Shown here: piece after piece, positions 22,940 to 33,539 of the stretch
Layout of the letters: every line of letters starts with the position of its first letter
Position numbering within the stretch: the stretch's first letter is position 1
Assembly (NCBI GenBank): GCA_037974665.1
Contig: CM075777.1
Coordinates: 13,477,001-13,541,000, forward strand
Reading direction: 5' to 3'
Source: Ehretia macrophylla
Lineage: Eukaryota; Streptophyta; Magnoliopsida; Boraginales; Ehretiaceae
DNA length: 64,000 bases
The notes under the pieces: generated by a model
Databases searched by the model: none
Told to the model about the DNA's origin: nothing
What the model saw: the letters and a program-made list of their open reading frames with translations, nothing else
Position numbers and translations under genes: made by a program

Positions 22940-23404
22940 GTTAGGTGGCCTACTTTGTCATCTAACTAAGTTATTGTTGCTTAAATGATAATTGATGCAA
23001 TCAATGATGAATAAATGATGATTGATTGATGATTGATGATGATTATGGAGTCTTGGTATGTGTGTGCCACCTCTCGGGCAGCGTTGGACTGTCGGGTTGA
23101 TAACGGCATGACTGCCAGAGGCTACCCCCAGCTCGCATGACGGAGGTGTCATGGAGGGAGGGGCTAATGAGCTACCTCGGGTGCGTGAGTAATGGGGAGT
23201 TATAAGAAGAACAATTGAGATCGTGATGGCGTTTGGAGCTACACCAACTAGAGTATGCTTTAATGAATGGTTATATAGGTATGTGATGATAGAATTATTG
23301 ATGTGATTGTGTGTTTACTGACTCAAAGGATTATTCCAAGGAGTTTAGTAGACCTTTTGTCGAGATCTATCGGATCCTCACTGGGCTTATTTTATATAAG
23401 CTCA
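22940..23404 (+). other. conserved stem-loop block, C right LTR
   Basis: SL1 22940-22966: GTTAGGT/ATCTAAC (one G-T). SL4 23382-23404: TGGGCTTA/TAAGCTCA. Confidence 0.6.
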
Positions 23405-23427
23405 CTCTCTATTATTGCATGCTTATA

Positions 23428-23508
23428 GGTGTACTTGAGCGAGATTACGGGTACGTGCCTCCTGAAGAGGAGAATGTGGAAAATGTGCCGTATGTGGATG
23501 AGTCTTAA
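23428..23508 (+). other. candidate terminal exon, acidic micro-ORF (C right LTR)
   Basis: 26 codons: GVLERDYGYVPPEEENV, one ENV unit, PYVDES, TAA. Keeps the VDES end that the left copy has changed. Confidence 0.4.
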
Positions 23509-23842
23509 GTGCAGGAGTCATTGCCATGTGATTATCTTAGTTGTTGTAAAATAATGTTTTGTATAATCTATTTTGAAATATATGTATAGCCTATATATTA
23601 TGTTGGAACAGAGGCGCATAACTATGAATGAGTTGATGAAAGAATGTTTAATGTATGAAATGGTTGCGTTGTATGTTGTTAATTTGATTGTGGAGTTGGT
23701 TGGTGATTTGTGGAGTTTGATGTATGTTTTTATTAAGGGTTGGTTTAGAGCCCTGATGTTCATGTTACTGTCGTTATGCTGCCGAAATTCTGTTGCGTCC
23801 TGACTGATTGTAAGAGGGGTCGAGTTGGGGCGTGACATTGCT

Positions 23843-24364
23843 TGCTTACAGGTGTCTTTGAGCAAGATTACGGGTACGTGCCTTCAGAAGAGGATAATGT
23901 GTCGTATGTGGATGAGTCCTATGTGCTAGAGTCTTGTCCTTGATGCTTGAGATGTTGTATACTCTATTATCTTGTATATTAAACTAGTTGTCTTTTATTT
24001 ATTTTGCAGTTTACGATGTATAAGTTGTAGTAAAGATAATGAGCTAAATGATGCTAACTTAGTAGTCTTACCTTTGTTATGATTGGGTTGCTAGGTTGGT
24101 TCAATCTATTTTGCATTGTATATTAAAGTTATGGTATTATGTTGGAACGGAGGCGTTTAACTAAGAATGATTATTGTATAATATGGTTATGTTGTATGTT
24201 GTTAATTTAATTGAGGAGTTGATTGTTGAATGGTTGTGGAGTTTGGTTGTATGAGGTTCTGAGAGGTTGGTTTAGAGCCTCGGTGTCTTAATTACTGTCG
24301 TTATACTGCCGAAATTCCGTTGCGTCCTGACTGATTGTAGGTGGGGTCGAGTTGGGGCATGACA
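23843..24364 (+). repeat. B left LTR, second segment
   Basis: Resumes the B LTR after C and its duplication; matches 37268-37790. Ends GGGGCATGACA, followed six bases later by the primer site. Confidence 0.9.
23851..23943 (+). other. candidate terminal exon, acidic micro-ORF (B left LTR)
   Basis: 30 codons beginning GVFEQDYGYVPSEEDNV and ending SYVLESCP, TGA. Versus the B right LTR the length is the same and the frame is intact. Confidence 0.4.
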
Positions 24365-24370
24365 TTTAAG

Positions 24371-24382
24371 TGGTATCAGAGC
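24371..24382 (+). other. primer-binding site of B
   Basis: TGGTATCAGAGC, six bases downstream of the left LTR; initiator tRNA-Met complement. The leader 24383-24656 that follows holds TATGTGAT-type repeats and no ORF. Confidence 0.9.
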
Positions 24383-24656
24383 ATATGTTAGCTGTCAGCC
24401 GGGGTATTCTCAGAATGTGGGTAATGGTCTTAGCCTGATAGTATGTATGAAATGAAAGAAAAGTGAACTATGTGTTAATATGGTTAAATGATTAAGTGAT
24501 TATGTGATTTAGTGCTTATGTGATTATGTGATCAATTTGTTTATGTGATTGATACTTAAGTGATTTATGTGTTTATGTGAATTGTTGTTTATTTGCTAAT
24601 AATTGTCTATAACCTGTTTACGTGATATAACATGTGCTAACTCTTTGATTAGTAGA

Positions 24657-25905
24657 ATGACTGGTAGACCGAGAACGAGAGGTAGGCCCGAAGAAGTTGA
24701 CGAGGTTCCGGGAAATATGGCACTCGGCCAAGGTAGGGATGCTGATCGTTTCGGTGCAGCTATGGATAGGATAGCTGAGGTTATGGCTGGTCAGGCACAG
24801 TTGCTAGTAGGGTAGGTTGCACGAGCTCAGACTTTACGGGCACAGTTACTGAACGTATAGGATGGATACCAAGGGCGTGGTACACTGAAGGACTTCTTAG
24901 GGTACTATCCACTGAGGTTTCAGGGGGAACTAGATGATCGGGAATGCCAAGCCATGGATCAGTAAAGTGGATAAAATATTTGACCCTATGGATTATACTG
25001 ATGAAAGAAAGGTCACCTTTGCCATTTATTTGTTTGATGATGAGGCAGAGGAGTGGTGGCGCATGGTGAAATCTAGCTGGGAAACCCGAGGTATTCCGTA
25101 TGTTTGGGATACCTTTCTGAGAGCTTTCAGGGTGAAGTATGTCCCGAGGATTGCACGGGAAATGAGAGAGGCCGAGTTTCTGTCCTTAGTTTAGGGAGAT
25201 ACTTCAGTGGCACAGTATGAGGCTACTTTTACCCGGTTGTCCTGGTATGCATCGGAGTTTGTGGCTGATGAGGAGTGCAAGACTCGTATGTTTGTGTTGG
25301 GTTTGAGGCCTGAGATTCAGGATGCGATGGCCCTGAATCAGTATGATATACTTACTGAGGCCTTTGATGCAGCCTCTAGACTAGAAAAAAGAAAAGGGGA
25401 ACAGCTTATGTCTAGTCAGCCTAGCAAGAGGCCGTATCAACCGCAGGGCCAGCAGGGTATATATAGGCCTCTAGTACAGCAGGTTGTGTACAGGCCGCCA
25501 GCGCAGCAGAGTTCTTTCAGGCTGTAGGGTCAGTAGAGTCATTATCGGCCTCAATTTCAGCAGGGGTCATATCAGGTTCAGTCCCAGTATAGGCCAGCCC
25601 AGTTTCAGGGTCAGTATAGGCCTAGTGTCGTGAGACCTCAACAGCAGGCTAGTACAGCTGCTTCTTCAGCTTCTGGTTCTTCCAGGGGCAGTGTCAGTGC
25701 ATCATCGCAGTGTACTTACTGCAAGCGTTTGGGCCATGTGGAGGCCGACTGTAGGGTAAAGGCAAGGACGTGTTTGGGTTGCGGCAGCAACCAGCATAGG
25801 GCAAAGGATTGCCCTAGGTATTTGAGGACTGAGGGTCGGGCAGCGACCCAGGGTTATCAGGGTCGACCTACTGGTGGTGCACCTCAGCAACAGCAGGTTC
25901 AGGCT
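24657..25905 (+). pseudogene. gag: gag of gypsy element B (broken)
   Basis: Nucleocapsid/capsid precursor of the chromovirus. Start at 24657 (MTGRPRTRG), chosen because D starts identically after the same leader; the longer frame from 24603 is upstream noise. The capsid part includes DDEAEEWWRMVK and FRVKYVPR. A glutamine-rich repeat (QYRP, YRPQFQ) follows, then two CCHC knuckles (C-X2-C-X4-H-X4-C) at 25711-25752 and 25771-25812. Breaks: TAG at 24813 and 24858, a one-base frameshift near 24938, TAG at 25192, 25525 and 25534. D has CAG at the site of the first stop. Gag and pol share one frame downstream of the frameshift. Confidence 0.85.
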
Positions 25906-27540
25906 CGGGCCTACGCAGTTGACTTGGAGGAGATGCCTGAGGAGACTACAGTTATGGAAGGTAACTTCCTTATACTTGATCAACTTGTTAAAGTGTTGAT
26001 TGTTTCTAGTGCTATGCATTCTTTCATTACTCCTGCTTGGGTGCAATGTGTTAACATGCAACCTGCAAGACTGCTTTATGTAGTTGAGATTAGTACCTCT
26101 TTGTCTGATAAGTATGTGACTGGCCTAGTTTGTTAGGATTGTAAAATACATGTTAAGGGGTATAATTTTCCTTTGGACCTTATCTTATTTCCTATCTGGG
26201 GGTATGATGTTATCTTGGGTATGAATTGGCTTTCTAAGTATGATGCCCAGTTGAACTGTAGAACAAATGTAGTATAGTTTCGGTTGCCAAATCAACCAGT
26301 AGTTGAGGTAGTAGAGAACCAGGGTGCCAAGACGAGTTTTGTTATCTCAGCAACTAAAGCCGTTAAGTTGGTGAGTAAGGGATGTTCGAGTTATCTAGCT
26401 TATTTGATCAACAAGCCATCGGATAAGCTACAGCTGGAGGAAGTACCTATTATTCGGGAATATCCCAATCTATTTCCCGAGGAGTTGCCAGGGTTGCCAC
26501 CAGAGAGAGATGTGGAGTTTGTGATCAATTTTATTCTTGGTACTCAACCTATTTCTAAATCAGCGTACCGGATGACACCAGCTGAGTTGAAGGAGCTGAA
26601 GACTCAGTTGCAGGAGTTAATAGAAAAGGGTTTCATTCAGCAGAGTTCTTCACCTTGGGGAGCTCCTATTTTATTTGTGAAGAAGAAGGATGGTACCTTG
26701 AGATTATGCATTGACTATCATGGTTTGAATCAAGTGACCATCAAGAACAAGTACCCTTTGCCTTTGATTGACGAGTTGTTTGATCAACTCCAGGAAGCCA
26801 AAGTCTACTCTAAGTTTGACTTCAGGCAGGGGTATTATCAGCTTCGGATTCGTACGGAGAATGTTCCGAAGTCTGCTTTCAGGACTCGGTATGGGCATTA
26901 TGAGTTTGTAGTTATGCCCTTTGGATTAATTAATGCACCGGCAGCATTTATGGATCTTATGCATTCGGTTTTTCAGCCGTACTTGGACCAGTTCGTGGTG
27001 ATCTTTATTGATGATATCTTGGTTTATTCTAAGTTTGAATCAGAGCACGAGCAACATCTACGGCTTATCTTACAGAAGCTGCAGGAGCATCAGTTGTTTG
27101 CGAAGTTCAGCAAATGTGAATTTTGGCTACAACGCATATCTTCTTTTGGCCATATTATCACACAGAGCAATATTTTTGTAGATCCCACTAAGATTGAAGT
27201 GGTAATGTCTTGGAAATGGCTAGAGAATGTTTCGAAAGTTCGTAGCTTTCTTGGTTTGGCAGGTTATCACCGTAGGTTTGTCAAGGACTTTTCTCAGATT
27301 GCTGGGCCACTTTCTAAGTTAACTCAGAAACAGACTAGCTTTTTTTGGGATGAGAAATATGAGAGTGGGTTTCAGGAGTTGAAAAAGAGGTTGATTACTG
27401 CTCCAGTACTTGCTCTACCAGAGGGGACCGATAATATGGTCATTTACAGTGATGCATCCAAGGAGGGCTTGGGATGTGTACTTATGTAGAATGGTCGGGT
27501 TATTGCCTATGCTTCTAGAAAGTTGAAGCCTTATGAGGTG
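25906..27540 (+). pseudogene. pol: pol of B, part 1: protease, RT, RNase H start
   Basis: The protease is recognisable at 25985-26260, but the catalytic DSGA is VSSA (near 26000) with the flap-side YDVILGMNWLS still present, so it would be inactive. RT from about 26440: [30 protein letters not shown] and the catalytic FIDDIL (about 27006) are intact. RNase H begins with [10 protein letters not shown] (first catalytic Asp). Stops: TAG at 26134, 26275 and 27487. Element G then splits the frame after codon 27538-27540. Confidence 0.9.
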
Positions 27541-30032
27541 TGTGACGCCGGAGATTTAGCCGTGCGTTCATTTACTGTTGCTTCCTTTATTTGCGCACCT
27601 CTTTCTATGCCTTATTAATTGTCTTCTTAAATTACTATTCACTCCGTTTTTAAACTGCATTCTATTGGTTAATTAGCATTTTTATTAAATCATATTAATT
27701 GTAAAAGTAGTGGAAAAAATGTGCAATTGGGCTAGAAGCGATAGGAGAGCTCGTTTAGAAAATGATTTTCGTGGTTCAATGAATAGTGTTATGTAACTAA
27801 CTTAGTGTTTTAATTAGTTAGCTTGTACTTTACACTTTAGGCTCATTTTTAAGCTACCAACGCTCATTTTTAGTGGACCACTAAACACCTAACTTGACCC
27901 TCCCTATCATATATACTCACCATAAAGCAATTAAGCTCATAACTTGCAAAAAAAAAAAAATAGGAGCTGAAATTCACTGTTGAAGGCCGAGAGCCTCAAG
28001 CAGCCACAAGGAGGGATTTTTCATCTTCAACTCTTCAATCCAAGCCACGCCAAGCCTAGAGCAAGTAGTTTAGGGTGTGTGCAAGCTACCTAGGTGCTCC
28101 TACGCACATTGGTGAGGGATTTCACGACTTGTTTTTGCATTTTTAAATAGTTGCTCATTTCTTGATTTGTTGAAAATATGATTAAATGTCATTGTAATTG
28201 TTATCTATGCTAATATACCATCTATATGAACGCTAGAGAACACATTTTAGCCATCGTGTCACAATTTAAACAGTTAGAATCGTTAGTTTGATTTTTAGGG
28301 TGAATAGTGACGTTTTTTTCTAAGGTTTTGTGTAATTGCTCGAATTAGCTTGATTTAATGCTTCTAATAGATGCCTTAGGTTCTAGTGAAGATAACCTAA
28401 TAGCCCCGTGCACTTGCATTGCCCTTAAATCGCCTAAAAATGGAAAATAGCCGACTTTAACTTGGGGCTTTTGGGGTTAATGCGAATCCGGGTGGATTCG
28501 GGCTTCAATTCTAGTATCCTTATGCTACCTAGGTGCTATAGATGCCTTGATATCCCTTGTTTGAAGCCCGGACAATGTATGTGTAGTTTAAAGCCATAAG
28601 AGGAAATTTGGGGCTTTTGGGGTAAACGCGGGCATTTGAATGAGTTAGAGGGTTGAGAGGGTACTTTGAGGGTTAGTTAGAAGGTTGGGAGAGTTTCCTT
28701 TGAAAATGAAATCATTAACTTTGGTTTGGAAGAGAAATAGTTTGTAAAATGAAGGAGTTAAGTGTAATTTCGGTTGTCTCACACTTCTAAACTCACAGCA
28801 TGACTTCTTGAGTGTTTATATGTAATATTAAGTTGATTTGGAGCTTTTGGTTTAATCCTATGGTTATTTTGTAATGTCTCTTTGCAAAACTGCATATTTG
28901 CTTATATAATTGTTCTATTCTGATTGCATCGAGGTCAACCTACTTTGTTGATCCTCATATGTGTTAATGCTTATATTATTGCTATTAACTTGCCATCGTT
29001 AAGTGCATTGCATAGTGGTTGCGCAACCATAGTGTCAGGGGCGGATGTGTTGAATATCGGCTGGGCGGCAGAGGGCTTGCCGGTGGATATTCAAACTCCG
29101 TGCCCTATTCCCTCATTCGCCTGGTCCGGAGATTGCCAGGGGATGTTGGGTCGTAGGATTCGGGGTACATCCGGAGTACACCCACTGGAGTGATTGGGGT
29201 TATGCCGGCTTATCGTGATCGTGCTCGTGGTTCGTGGATCGTGAATGAAGACCAGTGAAGATTGGTGTATAGGGGATTGTGTGAAACGTATCCTTTTAAA
29301 TGTGTGGTTGTTTAAGTTATCGTTGTTTCTTTAATTGTCTAAGTGTTATTGTTGTATGATTGTATTATATGTTGCATTGCACGCCCCGGGACTATATCCC
29401 TCACTGGGCAACAGTGGTTGCTCATACCTCGCTAACATGTTTCAGGTGGCACAGTTGGTGGAGTTACCTTAGCTGCTGTGTGATATTTGTCTGAGGCGGA
29501 TGTGCTTTCTGGTTGCTATGTGAAGAATTTGTTGTTCTATGTATAATCTATTTTGGGGCCTTAAAGCTCATGTATGTATTTGAGTAATATGTAAGCTGGA
29601 AGTCTGATAATGTAGTAGCAGTGGTAATTCTATGGCTTGTAATAACTTATATTTCTATTTCTAGTTGCTTTGCATGCTTGGGAGTGAATGGCTTAGTGTA
29701 GAATGTTTTATCTCTAAGTATGTTTTAATGTTATCCTAGAATGGCATGGTTATTAGACTATATTATAAACCAGTTACTTGCATGCTTGTGTGTTTTGGAA
29801 CTATTGTGTACCATAAGGCTCGGATGGCCGTGAATCTTTAAATATTTAGCCATGAAAAGTTTGTTTACCTTGTAGTTACCTTATTTGAGAATTTACAGGT
29901 TTTCAGAATGTCCATAGTACAGGGGAGACTCTGTCCGGTTTTTCCCTAAAAGTTTGTGACCGGGTTTGGAATTGGGTTGAGAATAGCTTGGCTATTAGAG
30001 CCTCCGGTCTCGTGAGGGATCGGGGCGTTACA
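27541..30032 (+). repeat. G left LTR
   Basis: 2,492 bp. ATATATA box near 27908, a short A tract at 27947-27960, donor-like ATTG|GTGAGG at 28112, acceptor-like TTTCAG at 29440-29445. After the acceptor the frame reads only VAQLVELP then stop, a short relative of the J/H peptide (PQLVEV). Confidence 0.9.
28931..29424 (+). other. conserved stem-loop block SL1-SL4, G left LTR
   Basis: SL1 28931-28956: GAGG..CAA/TTG..CCTC around CCTACTTTG. SL2 29050-29094: outer arms TTGAATATC/GATATTCAA, replacing the TGGTAG/CTACCA arms of other families, around the shared GGCGGCAGAGGGCTTGCCGG. SL3 29163-29183: GTAC/GTAC around ATCCGGA. SL4 29405-29424: TGGGCAAC/GTTGCTCA. Confidence 0.65.
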
Positions 30033-30034
30033 GG

Positions 30035-30046
30035 TGGTATCAGAGC
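30035..30046 (+). other. primer-binding site of G
   Basis: TGGTATCAGAGC two bases after the left LTR. Confidence 0.9.
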
Positions 30047-31026
30047 TTAGCAGCTCACAGCCGGGACAGGGTCCTCGGCCTGGCGGGTAGCGACCCTCGA
30101 GTGCATGCATGCGAAGTGTGTTTTGAATAGGAACGTGCTCGTATGTAAACCTTGTGTGTGTGCTTGTACGAAAATGTGTACTTATGTGCCTTATTGTGTT
30201 AACCTGATGAATTTGCAATACGTGCAAATGTGTGATTTTGTGTAGACCTATGTGACCTATTTGTGTAGTAATGAGAAATATGTGAGATGTGTATTATGTG
30301 ATCATGAGTGCACTTATGTGGTGTATAGGTGCAATATGTGAAGGTTACGTGACATGAGCATTTGATATGATTAATTGTGTATTTAATTGATTCATTAAGT
30401 ATTTACTTACTTTAGTTATTTGTAATAATGTGCATTAAGAATTTATTTTAAATAGAATCAACTACATACACGCATTACCCTTCGAAATGGTAAGTAATTT
30501 CCTTCCCCTGAAAGAGTCGACTAGTAGCGGACCTTCTAAGAGGTGGACCAACAGATAAAGAACAGTTGATCAGTAGTTTATGATGATCAGTGGATAATAT
30601 TCATTACTCTGAGCTTGATATTTAATAACCGGCTACTGGTATCTTTCTCGGTATTTTCCTCTGGAATTCTTGTTGGAGCTCTTGTTGGCATTCTCCTTGG
30701 ATTTCTTCCTCGGTAATCTTATTCGGAATTCTAGATTGGATTTCTAAATTACAGGCTTTATTAGGCATTCATAGTTGGGATTGCATTCTTCTATGGTATT
30801 CATGCGAGCGGGATTCTTAATTGATTTCGAAGTAGCATCTTTATTGGAGCCTTTATTTGGCCTTATTAAGTGAGGTTCGCAGACAATACTACTGGGATTT
30901 CTTAATGAGCTTCCACGAGAACTCGTATATGGTATTCTTGCTTAGCAACTGATGACGAATAATCGGAGTTGGTTTCCAGTTGATACAGAGTTCTCTTGTG
31001 AAGAAGAATTGCGTGGACACAATTTG
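30047..31026 (+). other. G internal region, non-coding
   Basis: About 1 kb. Begins with TATGTGAT/ATGTGA-type leader repeats (30220-30320), then T-rich sequence with repeated ATTCTTNTTGGAATT-like phrases (30640-30850), and ends GAATTGCGTGGACACAATTT like the tail of C. No domain recognised. Confidence 0.65.
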
Positions 31027-31042
31027 TTTAAGGGGGAGAGGA
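31027..31042 (+). other. polypurine tract of G
   Basis: TTTAAGGGGGAGAGGA abuts the right LTR. Confidence 0.85.
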
Positions 31043-33534
31043 TGTGACGCCCGAGATTTAGCCATGCATTCAATTACTGTTGCATCCTTTATTTGCGCAC
31101 CTCTTTCTATGCCTTATTAATTGTCTTCTTAAATTACTATTCACTCCATTTTTAAACTGCATTCTATTGGTTAATTAGCATTTTTATTAAATCATATTAA
31201 TTGTAAAAGTAGTGGGAAAAATGTGCAATTGGGCTAGAAGCGATAGGAGAGCTCGTTTAGAAAATGATTTTCGTGGTTCAATGAATAGTATTACGTAACT
31301 AACTTAGTGTTTTAATTAGTTAGCTTATACTTTACACTTTAGGCTCGTTTTTAAGCTACCAACGCTCATTTTTAGTGGACCACTAAACACCTAACTTGAC
31401 CCTACCCATCATATATACTCACCATAAAGCAATTAAGCTCATAACTTGCAAAAAAAAAAAAAAATAGGAGCTGAAATTCACTGTTGAAGGCCGAGAGCCT
31501 CAAGCAGCCACAAGGAGGGATTTTTCATCTTCAACTCTTCAATCCAAGCCACGCCAAGCCTAGAGCAAGTAGTTTAGGGTGTGTGCAAGCTACCTAGGTG
31601 CTCCTACGCGCATTGGTGAGGGATTTCATGACTTGTTTTTGCATTTTTAAATAGTTGCTCATTTATTGATTTGTTGAAAATATGATTAAATGCCATTGTA
31701 ATTGTTATCTATGATAATATACCGTCTATATGAATGCTAGAGAACACATTTGAGCCGTCGTTTCGCAATTTAAACGGTTAAAATCGTTAGTTTGATTTTT
31801 AGGGTGAATAGTGACGTGTTTTTCTAAGGTTTTGTGTAATTGCTCGAATTAGCTTGATTTAATGCTTCTAATAGATGCCTTAGGTTCTAGTGAAGATAAC
31901 CTAATAGCCCCGTGCACTTGCATTGCCCTTAAATCGCCTAAAAATAGAAAATAGCCGACTTTAACTTGGGGCTTTTGGGGTTAATGCGAATCCGGATGGA
32001 TTCGGGCTTCAATTCTAGTATCCTTATGCTACCTAGGTGCTATAGATGCCTTGATATCCCTTGTTTGAAGCCCGGACAATGTATGTGTAGTTTAAAGCCA
32101 TAAGAGGGAATTTGGGGCTTTCGGGGTAAACGCGGGCATTTGAATGAGTTAGAGGGTTGAGAGGGTACCTTGAGGGTTAGTTAGAAGGTTGGGAGAGTTT
32201 CCTTTGAAAATGAAATCATTAACTTTGGTTTGGAAGAGAAATAGTTTGTAAAATGAAGGGGTTAAGTGTAATTTCGGTTGTCTCACATTTCTAAACGCAC
32301 GGCATGACTTCTTGAGTGTTTATATGTGATATTAAGTTGATTTGGAGCTTTTGGTTTAATCCTATGGTTATTTTGTAATGTCTCTTTGCAAAACTGCATA
32401 TTTGCTTATATAATTGTTCTATTCTGATTGCATCGAGGTCAACCTACTTTGTTGATCCTCATATGTGTTAATGCTTATATTATTGCTATTAACTTGCCAT
32501 CGTTAAGTGCATTGCATAGTGGTTGCGCAACCATAGTGTCAGGGGCGGATGTGTTGAATATCGGCTAGGCGGCAGAGGGCTTGCCGGTGGATATTCAAAC
32601 TCCGTGCCCTATTCCCTCATTCGCCTGGTCCGGAGATTGCCAGGGGATGTTGGGTCGTAGGATTCGGGGTACATCCGGAGTACACCCACTGGAGTGATTG
32701 GGGTTATGCCGGCTTATCGAGATCGTGCTCGTGGTTCGTGGATCGTGATTGAAGACCAGTGAAGATTGGTGTATAGGGGATTGTTGAAACGTATCCTTTT
32801 AAATGTGTGGTTATTTAAGTTATCATTGTTTCTTTAATTGTCTAAGTGTTATTGTTGTATGATTGTATTATATGTTGCATTGCACGCCCCGGGACTATAA
32901 CCCTCACTGGGCAACAGTGGTTGCTCATACCTCGCTAACATGTTGCAGGTGGCACAGTTGGTGGAGTTGCCTTAGCTGCTGTGTGATATTTGTCTGAGGC
33001 GGATGTGCTTTCTGGTTGCTATGTGAAGAATTTGTTGTTCTATGTATAATCTATTTTGGGGCCTTAAAGCTCATGTATGTATTTGAGTAATATGTAAGAT
33101 GGAAGTCTGATAATGTAGTAGCAGTGGTAATTCTATGGCTTGTAATAACTTATATTTCTATTTCTAGTTGCTTTGCATGCTTGGGAGTGAATGGCTTAGT
33201 GTAGAATGTTTTATCTCTAAGTATGTTTTAATGTTATCCCAGAATGGCATGGTTATTAGACTATATTATAAACCAGTTACTTGCATGCTTGTGTGTTTTG
33301 GAACTATTGTGTACCATAAGGCTCGGATGGCCGTGAATCTTTAAATATTTAGCCATGAAAAGTTTGTTTACCTTGTAGTTACCTTATTTGAGAATTTACA
33401 GGTTTTCAGAATGTCCATAGTACAGGGGAAACTCTGTCCGTTTTTCCCTAAAATTTTGTGACCGGGTTTGGTATTGGGTTGAGAATAACATGGTTATTAG
33501 AGCCTCCGGTCTCGTGAGGGATCGGGGCGTTACA
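31043..33534 (+). repeat. G right LTR
   Basis: 2,492 bp, the same length as the left copy; hand count of the first 120 bases shows 6 substitutions. Stem-loops: SL1 32435-32460, SL2 32554-32598, SL3 32666-32687, SL4 32908-32927. The primer site and internal region lie to its left. Confidence 0.9.
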
Positions 33535-33539
33535 AGGTG

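Larger units (their letters stand above)
16644..23837 (+). mobile_element. Non-autonomous gypsy element C (LARD-like)
   Basis: Starts TGTGAAACCCCAC, ends GGGGCGTGACA; target duplications TTGCA (16639-16643) and TTGCT (23838-23842, one change). LTRs are 16644-18886 and 21571-23837. The internal 2.7 kb has a primer site, a vestigial gag start and a polypurine tract but no gag-pol. By hand the LTRs differ at 4 of the first 210 bases plus a 22-bp deletion on the left, fewer than in B, which fits its insertion into B's LTR. The LTR is closer to D than to B, so a D-type element is the probable source of its proteins. Confidence 0.9.
21571..23837 (+). repeat. C right LTR
   Basis: 2,267 bp. The first two bases are TC instead of TG. 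It keeps 22 bases (near 21777-21800) that the left LTR has lost between GAAAC repeats. Confidence 0.9.
27541..33534 (+). mobile_element. Non-autonomous gypsy-like element G
   Basis: Starts TGTGACGCCGGAG, ends GGGGCGTTACA, flanked by AGGTG (27536-27540 and 33535-33539). LTRs 27541-30032 and 31043-33534 are both 2,492 bp. The internal region is only 1,010 bp with primer site and polypurine tract but no coding sequence. It interrupts the RNase H of B; deleting it plus one AGGTG rejoins the frame exactly. K (48087-51040) is a solo LTR of the same family. Confidence 0.9.

Noticed and set aside
23518-23865. 115-codon minus ORF and its partner at 18567-18842
   Set aside because: Same LTR sequence repeated in C left and right, antisense to the transcribed strand, with a competing open frame on the other strand.
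25702-26061. 119-codon minus ORF
   Set aside because: Antisense shadow of the B gag knuckle region.
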